DNA from: DASSYK01 sp036258315 | GTDB lineage: Bacteria > Actinomycetota > Thermoleophilia > Solirubrobacterales > 70-9 | DNA: 35,551 bases | Assembly (NCBI GenBank): GCA_036258315.1 | Contig: DATADX010000044.1 | Location: forward strand, 1 to 35,551 | Reading direction: 5' to 3' | Shown here: one piece after another, positions 1 to 8,786 of the stretch | Position numbering within the stretch: the stretch's first letter is position 1 | Layout: each line of letters starts with the position of its first letter | Position numbers and translations under genes: made by a program | Notes under the pieces: generated by a model | Told to the model about the DNA's origin: nothing | Database searches by the model: none | Seen by the model: the letters and a program-made list of their open reading frames with translations, nothing else

Positions 1-1
1 C

Positions 2-403
2 ATCGGAGCCGAGTCGAGCTACCTGACGGCGATGCTGCCGACCTTCATCCTGTCCGGGATCGGGTTCACGCTCGCCTTCGGCCCCCTCACGATGGCCGCG
101 ACCGCGGACGTCGGTGACGAGGAGCAGGGCCTGGCCTCCGGGCTCGTCTACACCTCGTTCCAGCTCGGCGGAGCGGTCGGCCTGGCCGCAGCGACGGCGG
201 TGATCGATGCCGGGACGTCCGGATCGGCCGCGGCAGCGGGCAGCTCCACCGCCCTCCTCGACGGGTTCCACCCCGGGATCGTGGTCTCGATCGCGATCGC
301 GGCGCTCGGCGCGGCCGTGACGCTGATCCCCCTGCTCGGGCGGCTGCTGCCCGCACGGCTGGCGGTCGCGACGAGCGGCGATCAGGGCGACCGCGGGGAC
401 TGA
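2..403 (+). CDS. MFS drug/H+ antiporter, C-terminal fragment
   Basis: The reading frame is open from base 2 and ends at TGA 401-403, so only the last ~133 residues of a longer gene are in the window; no start is visible. The fragment has alternating hydrophobic helices (about residues 10-40, 50-70 and 93-115) and the segment ATADVGDEEQGLASGLVYTS, which resembles the region before the last two helices of DHA2-type (EmrB/QacA, 14-helix) major facilitator exporters. The family expels drugs or other small molecules using the proton gradient; the substrate cannot be inferred. The tail is short and polar (TSGDQGDRGD), consistent with a cytoplasmic C-terminus. A GC-rich hairpin follows directly. Confidence 0.75.
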   Translation: MGAESSYLTAMLPTFILSGIGFTLAFGPLTMAATADVGDEEQGLASGLVYTSFQLGGAVGLAAATAVIDAGTSGSAAAAGSSTALLDGFHPGIVVSIAIAALGAAVTLIPLLGRLLPARLAVATSGDQGDRGD

Positions 404-410
404 GCGGGTC

Positions 411-443
411 GGGAGCGGCCGGGCTCGTGGCCGGGCCGCTCCC
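411..443 (+). terminator. GC-rich hairpin after the MFS gene
   Basis: GGGAGCGGCC (411-420) is exactly complementary to GGCCGCTCCC (434-443), with a 13-nt loop, starting 8 bases after the MFS stop codon. There is no T-tract, so it is a weak or Rho-assisted terminator candidate separating the exporter from purF. Confidence 0.4.
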
Positions 444-511
444 TCCCGCCAACCCCCGGTTTGCGGGGCGTTCTCGGGCTGGGCGGGTCCATGACCGCTG
501 CTACCCTGCGG

Positions 512-2035
512 ATGCGGGCTGAGTTCCTGCCCGCGCACCCCGATCCCGAGGTTGAGACACCTCTTCATTCCTTGACCGAGCCGCGGTTCGACCTTTCCGA
601 TCGCGAGGGCCCGCGCGATGAGTGCGGGGTCTTCGGCGTGTTCGCGCCGGGCCGCGATGTCGCGCGGCTGGCCTACTTCGGCCTCTACGCCCTCCAGCAC
701 CGCGGCCAGGAGTCGGCCGGGATCGCGACCTGCGAGGGCGGCCACATCACGACGCTCCGCGAGCTCGGGCTCGTCTCGCAGGTGTTCGACGAGGAGAAGC
801 TGCGCGCGCTCGCCGGCGACATGGCGATCGGGCACGTCCGCTACTCGACCACCGGCGGCGGCGCCTGGGAGAACGCCCAGCCCGTCTGGCGCGACGACGG
901 CCGCGAGCTGGCGCTCGCCCACAACGGCAACCTGACCAATGCCGTCGAGCTCTGGAACGAGCTCAAGGACGACGGGATCGAGCTGCGCGGGACCTCCGAC
1001 TCGGAGATCATCGCGGCGCTGCTCTCGCGACACACCGACGGCTACATCGAGGACGCCGTCGCCGAGGTGATGCCGCGGCTGGAGGGCGCCTTCTCGACCG
1101 TCGTGATGACCAAGCACGCGGTGGTCGCGTTCCGCGACCCGCACGGGGTGCGGCCGCTGGCGCTCGGCAAGATGAAGCCGAGCGACGGCCTGCCCGAATG
1201 CTTCGTCGTCGCCTCGGAGAGCTGCGCCTTCGACATCATCGGCGCGCAGCTGATCCGCGAGGTCCAGCCCGGCGAGATGGTGGCGCTGACCGGCGACGGG
1301 CTGGAGATGAAGCCGGTGATCGAGGGAGAGCGCAAGGCGATGTGCGTGTTCGAGCACATCTACTTCTCGCGCCCGGACTCGCGGCTCGAGAACCGGGTGC
1401 TGCAGAGCGTGCGCGGCAAGATGGGCGAGACCCTCTGGCGCGAGGCGCCGGTCGAGGCCGACCTCGTGATCTCGGTGCCGGACTCAGGCAATCCGGCCGC
1501 GAACGGGTTCGCGCGCGCCTCCGGCCTACCCCAGGACGATGGTCTGATCAAGAACCGCTACGTGGCGCGCACCTTCATCCAGCCAGGCCAGGAGCTGCGC
1601 AAGCACGGGCTGCGGATGAAGTTCAACCCGCTCCCCGAGATCGTGGCCGGCAAGCGCGTGGTCGTGGTCGACGACTCGATCGTGCGCGGCAACACCACTC
1701 GCCAGATCGTCGCGATGCTGAAGGAGGCGGGAGCGCGGGAGGTCCATCTGCGCATCTCGGCTCCGCCGATCCGCCATCCCTGCCACTACGGGATCGACAT
1801 GTCGACGCGCGAGGAGATGATCGCCCACGAGCGCACGGTCGAGGAGATCGCGACCGAGCTCGGCGCCGACTCGCTCGCCTACCTGTCGATGGACGGTGTC
1901 TACGAGGCGATCGGGACGCCGCGCTCGCGCCACTGCGATGCCTGCTTCACCGGCGAGTACCCGCTCGGCGATCCTGAGGACGCGAACGGCAAGTTCGCGC
2001 TCGAGGAGATCCCGGTCGGCCCGGTCTCTGGCTGA
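512..2035 (+). CDS. purF: Amidophosphoribosyltransferase (PurF)
   Basis: Catalyses the first committed step of purine synthesis, PRPP + glutamine to phosphoribosylamine. The N-terminal class II glutaminase domain begins at the nucleophilic Cys of DECGVFGVF (Cys38 from this start), which must be exposed by removal of a propeptide. YALQHRGQESAGI, the GHVRYSTTG loop and AHNGNL follow. The C-terminal phosphoribosyltransferase domain has the PRPP motif VVVVDDSIVRGNT (about residues 383-395). Cysteines in KAMCVFEHIYF, HPCHYGID and CDAC match the [4Fe-4S]-type PurF of Bacillus. The start is uncertain: TTG 461, ATG 491, ATG 512 and TTG 572 are all in frame, giving propeptides of 54 to 17 residues; ATG 512 gives 37, similar in length to the mycobacterial protein as I remember it. 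First gene of purF-purN-purH. Confidence 0.95.
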   Translation: MRAEFLPAHPDPEVETPLHSLTEPRFDLSDREGPRDECGVFGVFAPGRDVARLAYFGLYALQHRGQESAGIATCEGGHITTLRELGLVSQVFDEEKLRALAGDMAIGHVRYSTTGGGAWENAQPVWRDDGRELALAHNGNLTNAVELWNELKDDGIELRGTSDSEIIAALLSRHTDGYIEDAVAEVMPRLEGAFSTVVMTKHAVVAFRDPHGVRPLALGKMKPSDGLPECFVVASESCAFDIIGAQLIREVQPGEMVALTGDGLEMKPVIEGERKAMCVFEHIYFSRPDSRLENRVLQSVRGKMGETLWREAPVEADLVISVPDSGNPAANGFARASGLPQDDGLIKNRYVARTFIQPGQELRKHGLRMKFNPLPEIVAGKRVVVVDDSIVRGNTTRQIVAMLKEAGAREVHLRISAPPIRHPCHYGIDMSTREEMIAHERTVEEIATELGADSLAYLSMDGVYEAIGTPRSRHCDACFTGEYPLGDPEDANGKFALEEIPVGPVSG

Positions 2036-2047
2036 GAGGATGCGCGC

Positions 2048-2671
2048 GTGAGCGCGTTCCGCATCGCCGTCCTCGCATCGGGAGGGGGCACGAACCTGCA
2101 GGCGATCCTCGACGAGCTGCACGGCAAGGGTGAGATCGACGTCGTCGGGGTCGTCTCGGACAAGCCCGGGGCGACGGCGCTCCGGCGCGCGGGCGAGGCT
2201 GGTGTCGACACGGCGGTGTTCCCGGCGGACGACTATCCCGACCGCGCCGACCGTGACGCCGCGATCGGGGACTGGCTCGACGAGCGGCAGGTGGAGCTCG
2301 TCGTCCTCGCCGGCTACATGCAGCTGCTCTCGCCCGACTTCGTCGCCCGGTTCCGGAACCGGATCATCAACGTGCACCCGGCGCTGCTGCCCTCGTTCCC
2401 GGGGCTCGAGGCGGTCCAGCAGGCGCTCGACCACGGGGCCAAGGTCACGGGCGTCACGGTCCACTTCGTGGACGAGGGAGTCGACTCCGGACCGATCATC
2501 TTCCAGCAGCCGGTGCCCGTTCCGCCGAGCCGCGACTGGGACGAGCTCGAGGAGCGGATCCACGCGACCGAGCACAGTCTGCTGCCGGAGGCGATCCGGC
2601 TGATCGCGGCGGGCCGGATCGAGCTCGACACCGACAACCCGAGGCTGGTTCGGGTCCAGCCCGAGTCATAG
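2048..2671 (+). CDS. purN: Phosphoribosylglycinamide formyltransferase (PurN)
   Basis: Transfers a formyl group from 10-formyltetrahydrofolate to GAR, the third step of purine synthesis. The 207-residue length is normal. It opens with the nucleotide-binding strand and loop AVLASGGGTNLQAIL. The catalytic Asn/His lie in RIINVHPALLPSFPG (about residues 103-117) and the catalytic Asp in HFVDEGVDSGPII (about 140-152). GTG 2048 lies 12 bases after the purF stop with GAGAGGA at 2034-2040 as ribosome-binding site, so the two genes are probably co-transcribed. Confidence 0.96.
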   Translation: MSAFRIAVLASGGGTNLQAILDELHGKGEIDVVGVVSDKPGATALRRAGEAGVDTAVFPADDYPDRADRDAAIGDWLDERQVELVVLAGYMQLLSPDFVARFRNRIINVHPALLPSFPGLEAVQQALDHGAKVTGVTVHFVDEGVDSGPIIFQQPVPVPPSRDWDELEERIHATEHSLLPEAIRLIAAGRIELDTDNPRLVRVQPES

Positions 2672-2684
2672 ACTCGTCCCTCCC

Positions 2685-4295
2685 GTGCCGACGATCCCGA
2701 CCGACGAGCTAGTCCCCGAGCCCGCCGGCGAGGCGCTGCCGGTGCGCCGGGCGCTGATCTCCGTCGCCGACAAGACCGGGGTCGCCGACTTCGCCAAACA
2801 GCTGGCCGCGCTCGGGGTCGAGCTGATCTCGACAGGCGGAACGCGCTCAGTGCTGGATGAGGCGGGGCTCGAGGTGCGCGGCGTTGAGGACCTGACGGGC
2901 TTTCCCGAGATCCTCGACGGCAGGGTGAAGACGCTGCACCCGCACCTGCACGCCGCGCTGCTCGCGAGGCGCGGCGACCCCGATCACGCGGCGACGCTGC
3001 TCGACCTGGGGATCGAGCCGATCGACCTCGTCTGCGTCAACCTCTATCCGTTCGAGCGCACGATCGCTCGCCTCGACGTGCCGGAAGACGAGGCGATCGA
3101 GAACATCGACGTGGGCGGCCCGACGATGATTCGGGCGGCCGCCAAGAACCATCGCTACGTCGCCGTGGTGGTGACGCCCGAGAGCTACGACGCGGTGATC
3201 GCCGAGCTCGAGGAGACGCGCGAGCTGTCGGCTGCGACCCGGCACTGGCTCGCCAACGAGGCGTTTGCGATCACCGCTCGCTACGACGCGGCGATCAGCC
3301 GCTGGTTCGGCCGGCGCTACGAGCAGTTCCCCCAGCACTGGGTGACGTCGTGGGAGAAGGAGCTCGACCTCGCCTACGGGGAGAACCCCCACCAGCGCGC
3401 GGCGCTCTACCACGAGTCGGGCGCGCGCTCGCACGTGCTCTCGAGGGTCGCGAAGCTGCACGGGAAGGAGCTCTCCTTCAACAACGTTCTCGACCTGGAC
3501 TCGGCGCGCAGCCTGTGCGCCGACCTGGAGGGGGCCGGCTGCGTGATCGTCAAGCACAACAACCCCTGCGGGGTCGCGGAGTCCGACACGATCGAGGCGG
3601 CCTACGAGGGCGCGTTCGCCTGCGACCCGCTGTCGGCGTTCGGGGGCGTCATCGCCTTGAATCGTCCCGTCAGCGTCGCTCTCGCCGAGCACCTGCACGA
3701 GCAGTTCATCGAGGTCCTGATCGCCCCCGGCTACGAGGAGGGGGCGCTCGACGTGCTGCAGCAGAAGCAGGCGATCCGGATCCTCGCGGACACCGAGCGG
3801 CGCGGGCACCAGATCGAGCCGGACATGAAGCGAGTCCGCGGCGGCCTGTTGGTCCAGGATCCCGACGGGACCCCCGAGCCGCGCGAGCTGATGGAGGTGG
3901 CGACCGATGCGCAGCCGGCCGAGCGGCAGTGGGCGGACCTCCTTTTCGCGTGGCGGGTGGTTCGCCACGTCCGCTCGAACGCGATCGTGCTCGTTCGGGA
4001 CGCGGCGACGCTCGGAATCGGCGCGGGACAGATGTCGCGCGTCGACTCCGTCCGGCTCGCAATCGAGAAGGCGCGCGACGCCCGCGGCCCCGATGCCGAG
4101 ACGCTGCTCGCCGGCTGCGTCGTCGCCTCCGATGCCTTCTTCCCCTTCGCCGACGGGCCCCAGGCCGCGATCGACGCCGGCGCCTCAGCGGTGATCCAGC
4201 CGGGCGGCTCGAAGCGCGACGCGGAGGTGATCGCCGCCTGCGACGCCGCCGGCGTCCCGATGGTGTTCACGAAGCGCCGGCACTTCCGCCACTAG
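2685..4295 (+). CDS. purH: Bifunctional AICAR formyltransferase / IMP cyclohydrolase (PurH)
   Basis: Catalyses the last two steps to IMP. The N-terminal MGS-like cyclohydrolase domain (about residues 20-160) carries ISVADKTGV, ISTGGTRS and GRVKTLHP. The AICAR formyltransferase domain fills the rest, with YGENPHQRAALY and the catalytic motif KHNNPCG near residue 290, and ends with the family tail VMFTKRRHFRH. Length (536 aa) is typical. GTG 2685 is 13 bases after the purN stop with no Shine-Dalgarno; the stop of purN overlaps a TAGACT hexamer (2669-2674) 10 bases before this start, so an internal promoter is possible. A perfect hairpin follows. Confidence 0.97.
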   Translation: MPTIPTDELVPEPAGEALPVRRALISVADKTGVADFAKQLAALGVELISTGGTRSVLDEAGLEVRGVEDLTGFPEILDGRVKTLHPHLHAALLARRGDPDHAATLLDLGIEPIDLVCVNLYPFERTIARLDVPEDEAIENIDVGGPTMIRAAAKNHRYVAVVVTPESYDAVIAELEETRELSAATRHWLANEAFAITARYDAAISRWFGRRYEQFPQHWVTSWEKELDLAYGENPHQRAALYHESGARSHVLSRVAKLHGKELSFNNVLDLDSARSLCADLEGAGCVIVKHNNPCGVAESDTIEAAYEGAFACDPLSAFGGVIALNRPVSVALAEHLHEQFIEVLIAPGYEEGALDVLQQKQAIRILADTERRGHQIEPDMKRVRGGLLVQDPDGTPEPRELMEVATDAQPAERQWADLLFAWRVVRHVRSNAIVLVRDAATLGIGAGQMSRVDSVRLAIEKARDARGPDAETLLAGCVVASDAFFPFADGPQAAIDAGASAVIQPGGSKRDAEVIAACDAAGVPMVFTKRRHFRH

Positions 4296-4331
4296 CCCCG
4301 CCGCTGCCCCCTGGCTTCCGCGTCTGGACGA

Positions 4332-4363
4332 GGAAGGGGCCGCTCTTCCGAGCGGCCCCTTCC
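4332..4363 (+). terminator. Strong hairpin terminator after purH
   Basis: GGAAGGGGCCGCTC (4332-4345) pairs perfectly over 14 bp with GAGCGGCCCCTTCC (4350-4363) around a TTCC loop. It lies between the convergent purH and PhoX-like genes and ends 20 bases from the latter's stop codon, so it could act in both directions. There is no long T-tract on either side. Confidence 0.75.
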
Positions 4364-4383
4364 GTCAACCGGTTTGGCCTTGC

Positions 4384-5973
4384 TCAGCCGCCGAACACCT
4401 TGCCCCACTTGCCGACCTTCATCGCGAGCAGCTGGCCGTACTCGACCGCCGCCGGATCAGGATTCGTCTTGTGGACCTGCGCGTCGAACAGGAACCAGCC
4501 CTTCCCGATCACCTTCGAGGCGTCGATGATTCCGCTGGACTCCTCGTCCTGGGTGATGAACCCGGGCGCGCCGGGCCCGAACTGGAACTCGTCGAACTCG
4601 GCGACCACGCCGCGCTCGCCGGTGTCCACGTCATAGGCGACGATCCGTGCCAGCTGGGCGTTGTTGCCGGGATCCTCCTGGATCATCAGGTGTCCCTTGC
4701 GGTCCATCCCGACGTTGTCGGGCTTGTTCAGGAACGGCGCCTCGGTCCCGTCGAGCAGGAGCGTCAGCGTCCCGCCCTTCCAGGGCCGCTCGACGTCGTC
4801 GTAGCTGAGCCGCCAGACGCCGCCGCCGTCCCGCGAGACCGGCGGGTTCGTGCCGGGAACGGTGCCGGGGGACCCCTCCGTCGTGACGAAGTAGAAGTCC
4901 TCCGGGTGCCGCGGGTCGAACGCCCCGTCCTCGATCCGGTTCAGCGTCAGGCCCTCGGCCGCGGCCTCGGCGTTCTGCGCGTCGCCCTTCTGGTCCCAGC
5001 TCACCTCTTCCTCGGGGCCGAGGTCGAAGCGGGCGGGGTTGTTCTTGCCATAGCTGCTCCTGAACCCGGCGTCCGTCGCGACGGCCTCGTTGTCGAGGTC
5101 GACGACGAAGTCGAGCCCGTTGGTGAGGCCGGCCTTGTCGAAGGCGCTCCCCTTCGACTGCTTCTGGCCCATGTAGACCCAGAGCTGGCCGCCGGCGGCG
5201 TCCTCCTGGCCCATCGTGTACGTCGTGTCGCCCTTGTTCAGGCCCGCGAGCGTGTTCTCCCACGAGAAGAGGCCGAGCCGCGGGAGCTGCTGCGCCTGAC
5301 CGCTGGTGGTGACGCCGAACGAGCGGCCCTCGTTGCCGATCTCCTCGTTGCCGAGGTAGATCTGGCCCTTGTAGCCGCGACCCGTCTTCTCGTTGTAGAG
5401 CTGACCGGGCTCCGTCACCGAGCTCGAGCACCAGCGCCCGAACGCCGCAAGCTGAGCGACGAAATCATCCTTGGCCGGGTCCACCGGGTCCTCGGGGACC
5501 CGTGGGTTGTCCCCCGCGGGCGAGGGAGCGGTCTGGTACTTCGCCTCCGGGTAGTTCCAGAAGCGGACGCCCGGGTCGACCAGGTCCTCGCCCGCCTCGA
5601 CCTCGAACGACTTGCGGTCGATCGTCAGGTCGGCGACGAACGCCCCCTTCTCGCCGTGCCGGCGGACGACGCCCATATTCGCGGGTATCTCGTGGTTCAT
5701 GAACAGCCTGAAGTCCCGCTTGCCCTCCTTCAGCGCGCCCAGACCGTCCGGGATGCCCGCCATCTCGTAGTCGTTCGAGGCGGCCTCGTCATCGCTGACG
5801 GTGAGCAGGGACGTGATCTTGACGCCCTTGGCCACGGGCACGACGTAGGGCTCGGTGCCGCTGTTCGGGCCAACGTCGGTCGACGCTGCAATCGCCGTCG
5901 CCACCGCGGCCACGGCCGCGATCCCGACGGCGCCTCCCAGCGCGATCCTCTTTCTCTTCCGCGAAGTTCGCAT
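4384..5973 (-). CDS. Secreted PhoX/DUF839-family protein
   Basis: 529 residues from ATG 5973, preceded by AAGGAAGG (about 11 bases upstream); the longer open frame to 6138 adds an unsupported extension. The N-terminus is a signal sequence: basic MRTSRKRKR, a hydrophobic alanine-rich helix to about residue 31, then a likely cleavage region (AIAASTDVG). The mature part resembles the PhoX/DUF839 family: MNHEIP (family THEE-like metal site), LYNEKTGRGYKGQIYLGNEE, WENTLAGL, MDRKGHLMIQEDP and FYFVTTEG. Characterised PhoX enzymes are Ca/Fe phosphatases, but many DUF839 members have no known activity, so the substrate is left open. Monocistronic, and convergent with purH. Confidence 0.75.
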   Translation of the reverse strand: MRTSRKRKRIALGGAVGIAAVAAVATAIAASTDVGPNSGTEPYVVPVAKGVKITSLLTVSDDEAASNDYEMAGIPDGLGALKEGKRDFRLFMNHEIPANMGVVRRHGEKGAFVADLTIDRKSFEVEAGEDLVDPGVRFWNYPEAKYQTAPSPAGDNPRVPEDPVDPAKDDFVAQLAAFGRWCSSSVTEPGQLYNEKTGRGYKGQIYLGNEEIGNEGRSFGVTTSGQAQQLPRLGLFSWENTLAGLNKGDTTYTMGQEDAAGGQLWVYMGQKQSKGSAFDKAGLTNGLDFVVDLDNEAVATDAGFRSSYGKNNPARFDLGPEEEVSWDQKGDAQNAEAAAEGLTLNRIEDGAFDPRHPEDFYFVTTEGSPGTVPGTNPPVSRDGGGVWRLSYDDVERPWKGGTLTLLLDGTEAPFLNKPDNVGMDRKGHLMIQEDPGNNAQLARIVAYDVDTGERGVVAEFDEFQFGPGAPGFITQDEESSGIIDASKVIGKGWFLFDAQVHKTNPDPAAVEYGQLLAMKVGKWGKVFGG

Positions 5974-6217
5974 CTGTCTAGACCCTTCCTTCAGTGGGTT
6001 TGGGCGGCGGAAGCTATGACCGGCCCTGCGGCGGAGGGTTACGCGGCGGTGAACGGCGGGAAGCGATCCGCACAAAGGGAAATCGCAGCTGTTACCCGGC
6101 GGCGGCCGAGAGATGAGGCTCAGAAGTAGCTCGGCCATCGCGGGTTCGGCCGAAGGATCTCATGTGACCTCCGCGCCGGTCGGCCGCTCGGGTGGCCCCG
6201 TCCGCAATCATTGGCCC

Positions 6218-6291
6218 GCCCCCGTAGCTCAATTGGTAAGAGTGCTCGCCTTTTAAGCGAAGCGGTGCGGGTTCGAGTCCCGCCGGGGGCA
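6218..6291 (+). tRNA. tRNA-Lys (anticodon UUU)
   Basis: Full cloverleaf in 74 nt. Acceptor GCCCCCG/CGGGGGC (6218-6224 with 6284-6290) plus discriminator A 6291. D stem GCTC/GAGT has one G-U pair. The anticodon loop CTTTTAA has TTT at 6252-6254. T stem GCGGG/CCCGC encloses TTCGAGT. The outermost anticodon-stem pair is a C-A mismatch. The 3' CCA is not encoded. Confidence 0.95.
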
Positions 6292-6357
6292 TGCTCAGTT
6301 CGCGCCCGATCCCGAGCTTTCAGCGAACCGCCCGCCTATCCGTGAGAATGCCTCCAA

Positions 6358-6813
6358 GTGAGGATCTCGGCGAAGGCGGACTACGCGGTGCGCGCGGCGA
6401 TCGAGCTCGCCACGGCGGGGGAGGACCCCGTCAAGGGTGATGCGATCGCGGAGGCCCAGGGGATTCCGCTCAAGTTCCTGGAGAACATCCTCGGCGAGCT
6501 GAAGCACGCGGGACTCGTCGCGAGCCGGCGCGGGGCCCACGGCGGATACTGGCTCGCGAAGCCCGCCGGTGAGATCGCGCTCGCCGACATCGTCCGTGCG
6601 GTCGAGGGGCCGTTGGCGACCGTCCGGGGCCAAGGGCCCGAGCAGCTCGAGTACAAGGGCGCCGCGAAGCCGCTGCAGCTCGTCTGGGTGGCACTGCGAA
6701 CGAACATCCGCGAGGTGATGGACAAGGTGACGCTGGAAGACCTCGTCGCCGACGAGCTGCCGGCGAGCGTGCTGGAGCTGAGCGAGCCGGCAGAAGCCTG
6801 GAGTCCGCGCTAG
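6358..6813 (+). CDS. Rrf2-family transcriptional regulator without cysteines
   Basis: 151 residues. The N-terminus MRISAKADYAVRAAIELA and the wing segment LVASRRGAHGGYWLAKP are diagnostic of the Rrf2 winged-helix family, with the recognition helix around residues 36-52 (GIPLKFLENILGELK). There are no cysteines at all, so it cannot bind an Fe-S cluster through the usual Cys triad of IscR/NsrR; it resembles the CymR/cysteine-metabolism side of the family. It is convergent with the sulfate ABC operon, with cysA ending 70 bases downstream, which suggests (inference) that it controls sulfur uptake. GTG 6358 has no clear Shine-Dalgarno; a GAGAAT hexamer lies 8 bases upstream. Confidence 0.9.
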   Translation: MRISAKADYAVRAAIELATAGEDPVKGDAIAEAQGIPLKFLENILGELKHAGLVASRRGAHGGYWLAKPAGEIALADIVRAVEGPLATVRGQGPEQLEYKGAAKPLQLVWVALRTNIREVMDKVTLEDLVADELPASVLELSEPAEAWSPR

Positions 6814-6883
6814 CCGTCGTCCTCGGCGGCGCGACCCGGTTGGCGCCTCGCCGGCTCGCTCAGCTTCAGCTCCGCGCTCCCGT

Positions 6884-7927
6884 CTAGGCGGGCTCCACCA
6901 CCGGCGGGAGCGCGGCGCCATCGGCGCTGAACACCCGCTCCGCCCGCGGCCGCACGAACACGATCTGGCCCTCGGCGAGCTCGAGCTCGTCGACCTGGTC
7001 GCGGGTGAGCTGAACGGAGAAATGCTCGCCGTCCTGCAGGGTCAGCTCCACGCGGACCTCGAAACCGAGGTGGACGACGCGGTCGATCAGCGCCTCGGTC
7101 GTCTTCCCGTTCGGCTCGTGGGTGATCTCGACGTCATGCGGGCGCACCCACGCCTGACCGAGCCGGTGCGCCGGCCCGACGAAGCTCATCACGAACTCCG
7201 AGGCGGGATCCTCATAGAGGTCACGCGGGCCGCCGGCCTGCTCGACCCGGGCGTCGTTCATGACGATGATCTGCTCGGCGACGTCCATCGCCTCCTCCTG
7301 GTCGTGGGTGACGAAGATCGTCGTCACGTGCACGTCGTCGTGGAGGCGGCGCAACCACGTGCGCAACTCCTCGCGCACCTTCGCGTCGAGCGCGCCAAAG
7401 GGCTCGTCGAGCAGCAGCACCTTGGGCTCCACCGCCAGCGCCCGCGCCAGCGCCATCCGCTGCCGCTGCCCGCCCGAGAGCTGGTTCGGGTAGCGCTTCT
7501 CGAACCCCTGGAGGTGGACGAGCTCGATCAGCTGGCGGACGCGCTCGCGGATCTTGCCCGAGCCCTCGCCGCGGATCCTGAGACCGAACGCGATGTTGTC
7601 GAACACCGTCATGTGCTTGAACGCGGCGTAGTGCTGGAAGACGAAGCCGACGTTTCGGTCCTGGACCCGGGTCCGGGTCGTGTCGTCTCCCGAGATCAGC
7701 ACCCGGCCAGCGTCGGGCTGCTCGAGCCCGGCGATCACCCTGAGCAGGGTCGACTTGCCGGAGCCGCTCGGTCCGAGCAGCGCCGTCAGACCGCCGTCTG
7801 GAACCGTGATCGAGACGTCGTCGAGGGCGACGAAGTCGCCGAAGCGCTTGGTGACGTTCTCGACGACGATCCCTCCGCTCGCCTGCTGGGCGCGCGCGGC
7901 GACGTCGATGTCGGGGTTGGTAGCCAT
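6884..7927 (-). CDS. cysA: Sulfate ABC transporter ATP-binding protein (CysA)
   Basis: 347 residues from ATG 7927, which has GGAGG six bases upstream and starts one base after the cysW stop; a longer in-frame start at 7978 lies inside cysW and is not favoured. The ATPase domain has Walker A GPSGSGKST, Q-loop FVFQHYAAF, signature LSGGQRQRMALARAL, Walker B VLLLDEPFGALD and switch FVTHDQEEAMD. The C-terminal ~100 residues form the TOBE-type regulatory region seen in CysA/ModC/PotA. It energises import of sulfate (or thiosulfate/molybdate-like oxyanions) through CysT/CysW. Last gene of the operon. Confidence 0.93.
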   Translation of the reverse strand: MATNPDIDVAARAQQASGGIVVENVTKRFGDFVALDDVSITVPDGGLTALLGPSGSGKSTLLRVIAGLEQPDAGRVLISGDDTTRTRVQDRNVGFVFQHYAAFKHMTVFDNIAFGLRIRGEGSGKIRERVRQLIELVHLQGFEKRYPNQLSGGQRQRMALARALAVEPKVLLLDEPFGALDAKVREELRTWLRRLHDDVHVTTIFVTHDQEEAMDVAEQIIVMNDARVEQAGGPRDLYEDPASEFVMSFVGPAHRLGQAWVRPHDVEITHEPNGKTTEALIDRVVHLGFEVRVELTLQDGEHFSVQLTRDQVDELELAEGQIVFVRPRAERVFSADGAALPPVVEPA

Positions 7928-7928
7928 G

Positions 7929-8786
7929 TCAGGCCTCCTTTGCGGGTTCGGCGATGACCTGCAGGGCGGGCTCGACATCGTCCTCGCCCGAACGACGGCG
8001 CAGCAGGTTCATCGACAGCAGGACTACGACAGCCAGCACCGCCAACACGATCGCGGCTGCGTAGGCCCCGGCTTGGTTGAAGTTGTCGTACTCGTTCTGG
8101 ACGAAGAGGGGCAGCGTCTCCGTCTGGCCCGAGATGCGGCCGGAGACGACGGCGACGGCGCCGAACTCCCCGAGGGCGCGGGCGGTCGCGAGCACGACGC
8201 CGTAGGTGACGCCCCATCTGATCGAGGGCAGCGTCACCCTCCAGAACGTCTGCCACCCGTTTGCGCCGAGCGTCGAGGCCGCCTGCTCCTGATCGGTCCC
8301 GATCTCCCTCAGCACCGGCTGCACCTCCCGGACGACGAACGGCAGGGAGACGAACACGGTCGCCAGGATCAGGCCGGGCGTCGAGAAGATGACCTGGATC
8401 CCGGCGTCGGCGAGCGGCGCGCCGAGCCATCCGTCACGGCCGTAGATCAGGAACAGGGACAGCCCGATCACCACCGGCGAGATCGCGAACGGCAGGTCGA
8501 TCAGCGAGTTGAGGACGCCCTTGCCCCAGAACTTCTGACGCTCCAGGACTAGCGCTGCGCAGATGCCGAAGATCGTGTTCAGCGGCACCGCGACACCGAC
8601 GCACAGCACGGTCATCCAGAAGGCATGCATTCCTTCCTCGCTGGTGACCGCGTCGAGCGGCTCCCTGAAGCCGTCCTCGAAGGTCTTCACGAAGATCATC
8701 ACGAGCGGGATCGCGAGCAGCAGCGCCAGGTAGGTCAGCGCCAGGCCGCGCATGCCGTAGCGGGCGAGGCGACTAGGCTCGGTCAT
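7929..8786 (-). CDS. cysW: Sulfate ABC transporter permease (CysW)
   Basis: 285-residue inner-membrane permease with six predicted helices. The EAA coupling loop reads EQAASTLGANGWQTFWRVTLPSI, and PFAISPVVIGLSLFLIYGRDGWLG is characteristic of the CysW side of the heterodimer. ATG 8786 overlaps the end of cysT by 14 bases, giving translational coupling, and its stop abuts cysA. Confidence 0.92.
   Translation of the reverse strand: MTEPSRLARYGMRGLALTYLALLLAIPLVMIFVKTFEDGFREPLDAVTSEEGMHAFWMTVLCVGVAVPLNTIFGICAALVLERQKFWGKGVLNSLIDLPFAISPVVIGLSLFLIYGRDGWLGAPLADAGIQVIFSTPGLILATVFVSLPFVVREVQPVLREIGTDQEQAASTLGANGWQTFWRVTLPSIRWGVTYGVVLATARALGEFGAVAVVSGRISGQTETLPLFVQNEYDNFNQAGAYAAAIVLAVLAVVVLLSMNLLRRRSGEDDVEPALQVIAEPAKEA

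Noticed and set aside
4471..6129. Long plus-strand open frame (552 codons) opposite the PhoX-like gene
   Set aside because: Arg/Val/Asp/Leu-rich shadow translation without recognisable motifs; the minus strand has a signal peptide, a ribosome-binding site and family motifs.
6298..6328. GTTCGC/GCGAAC dyad (19-base spacer) downstream of tRNA-Lys
   Set aside because: Six-base arms with a 19-base loop and no T-tract are expected by chance in this composition; too weak to call a terminator or an Rrf2 site.
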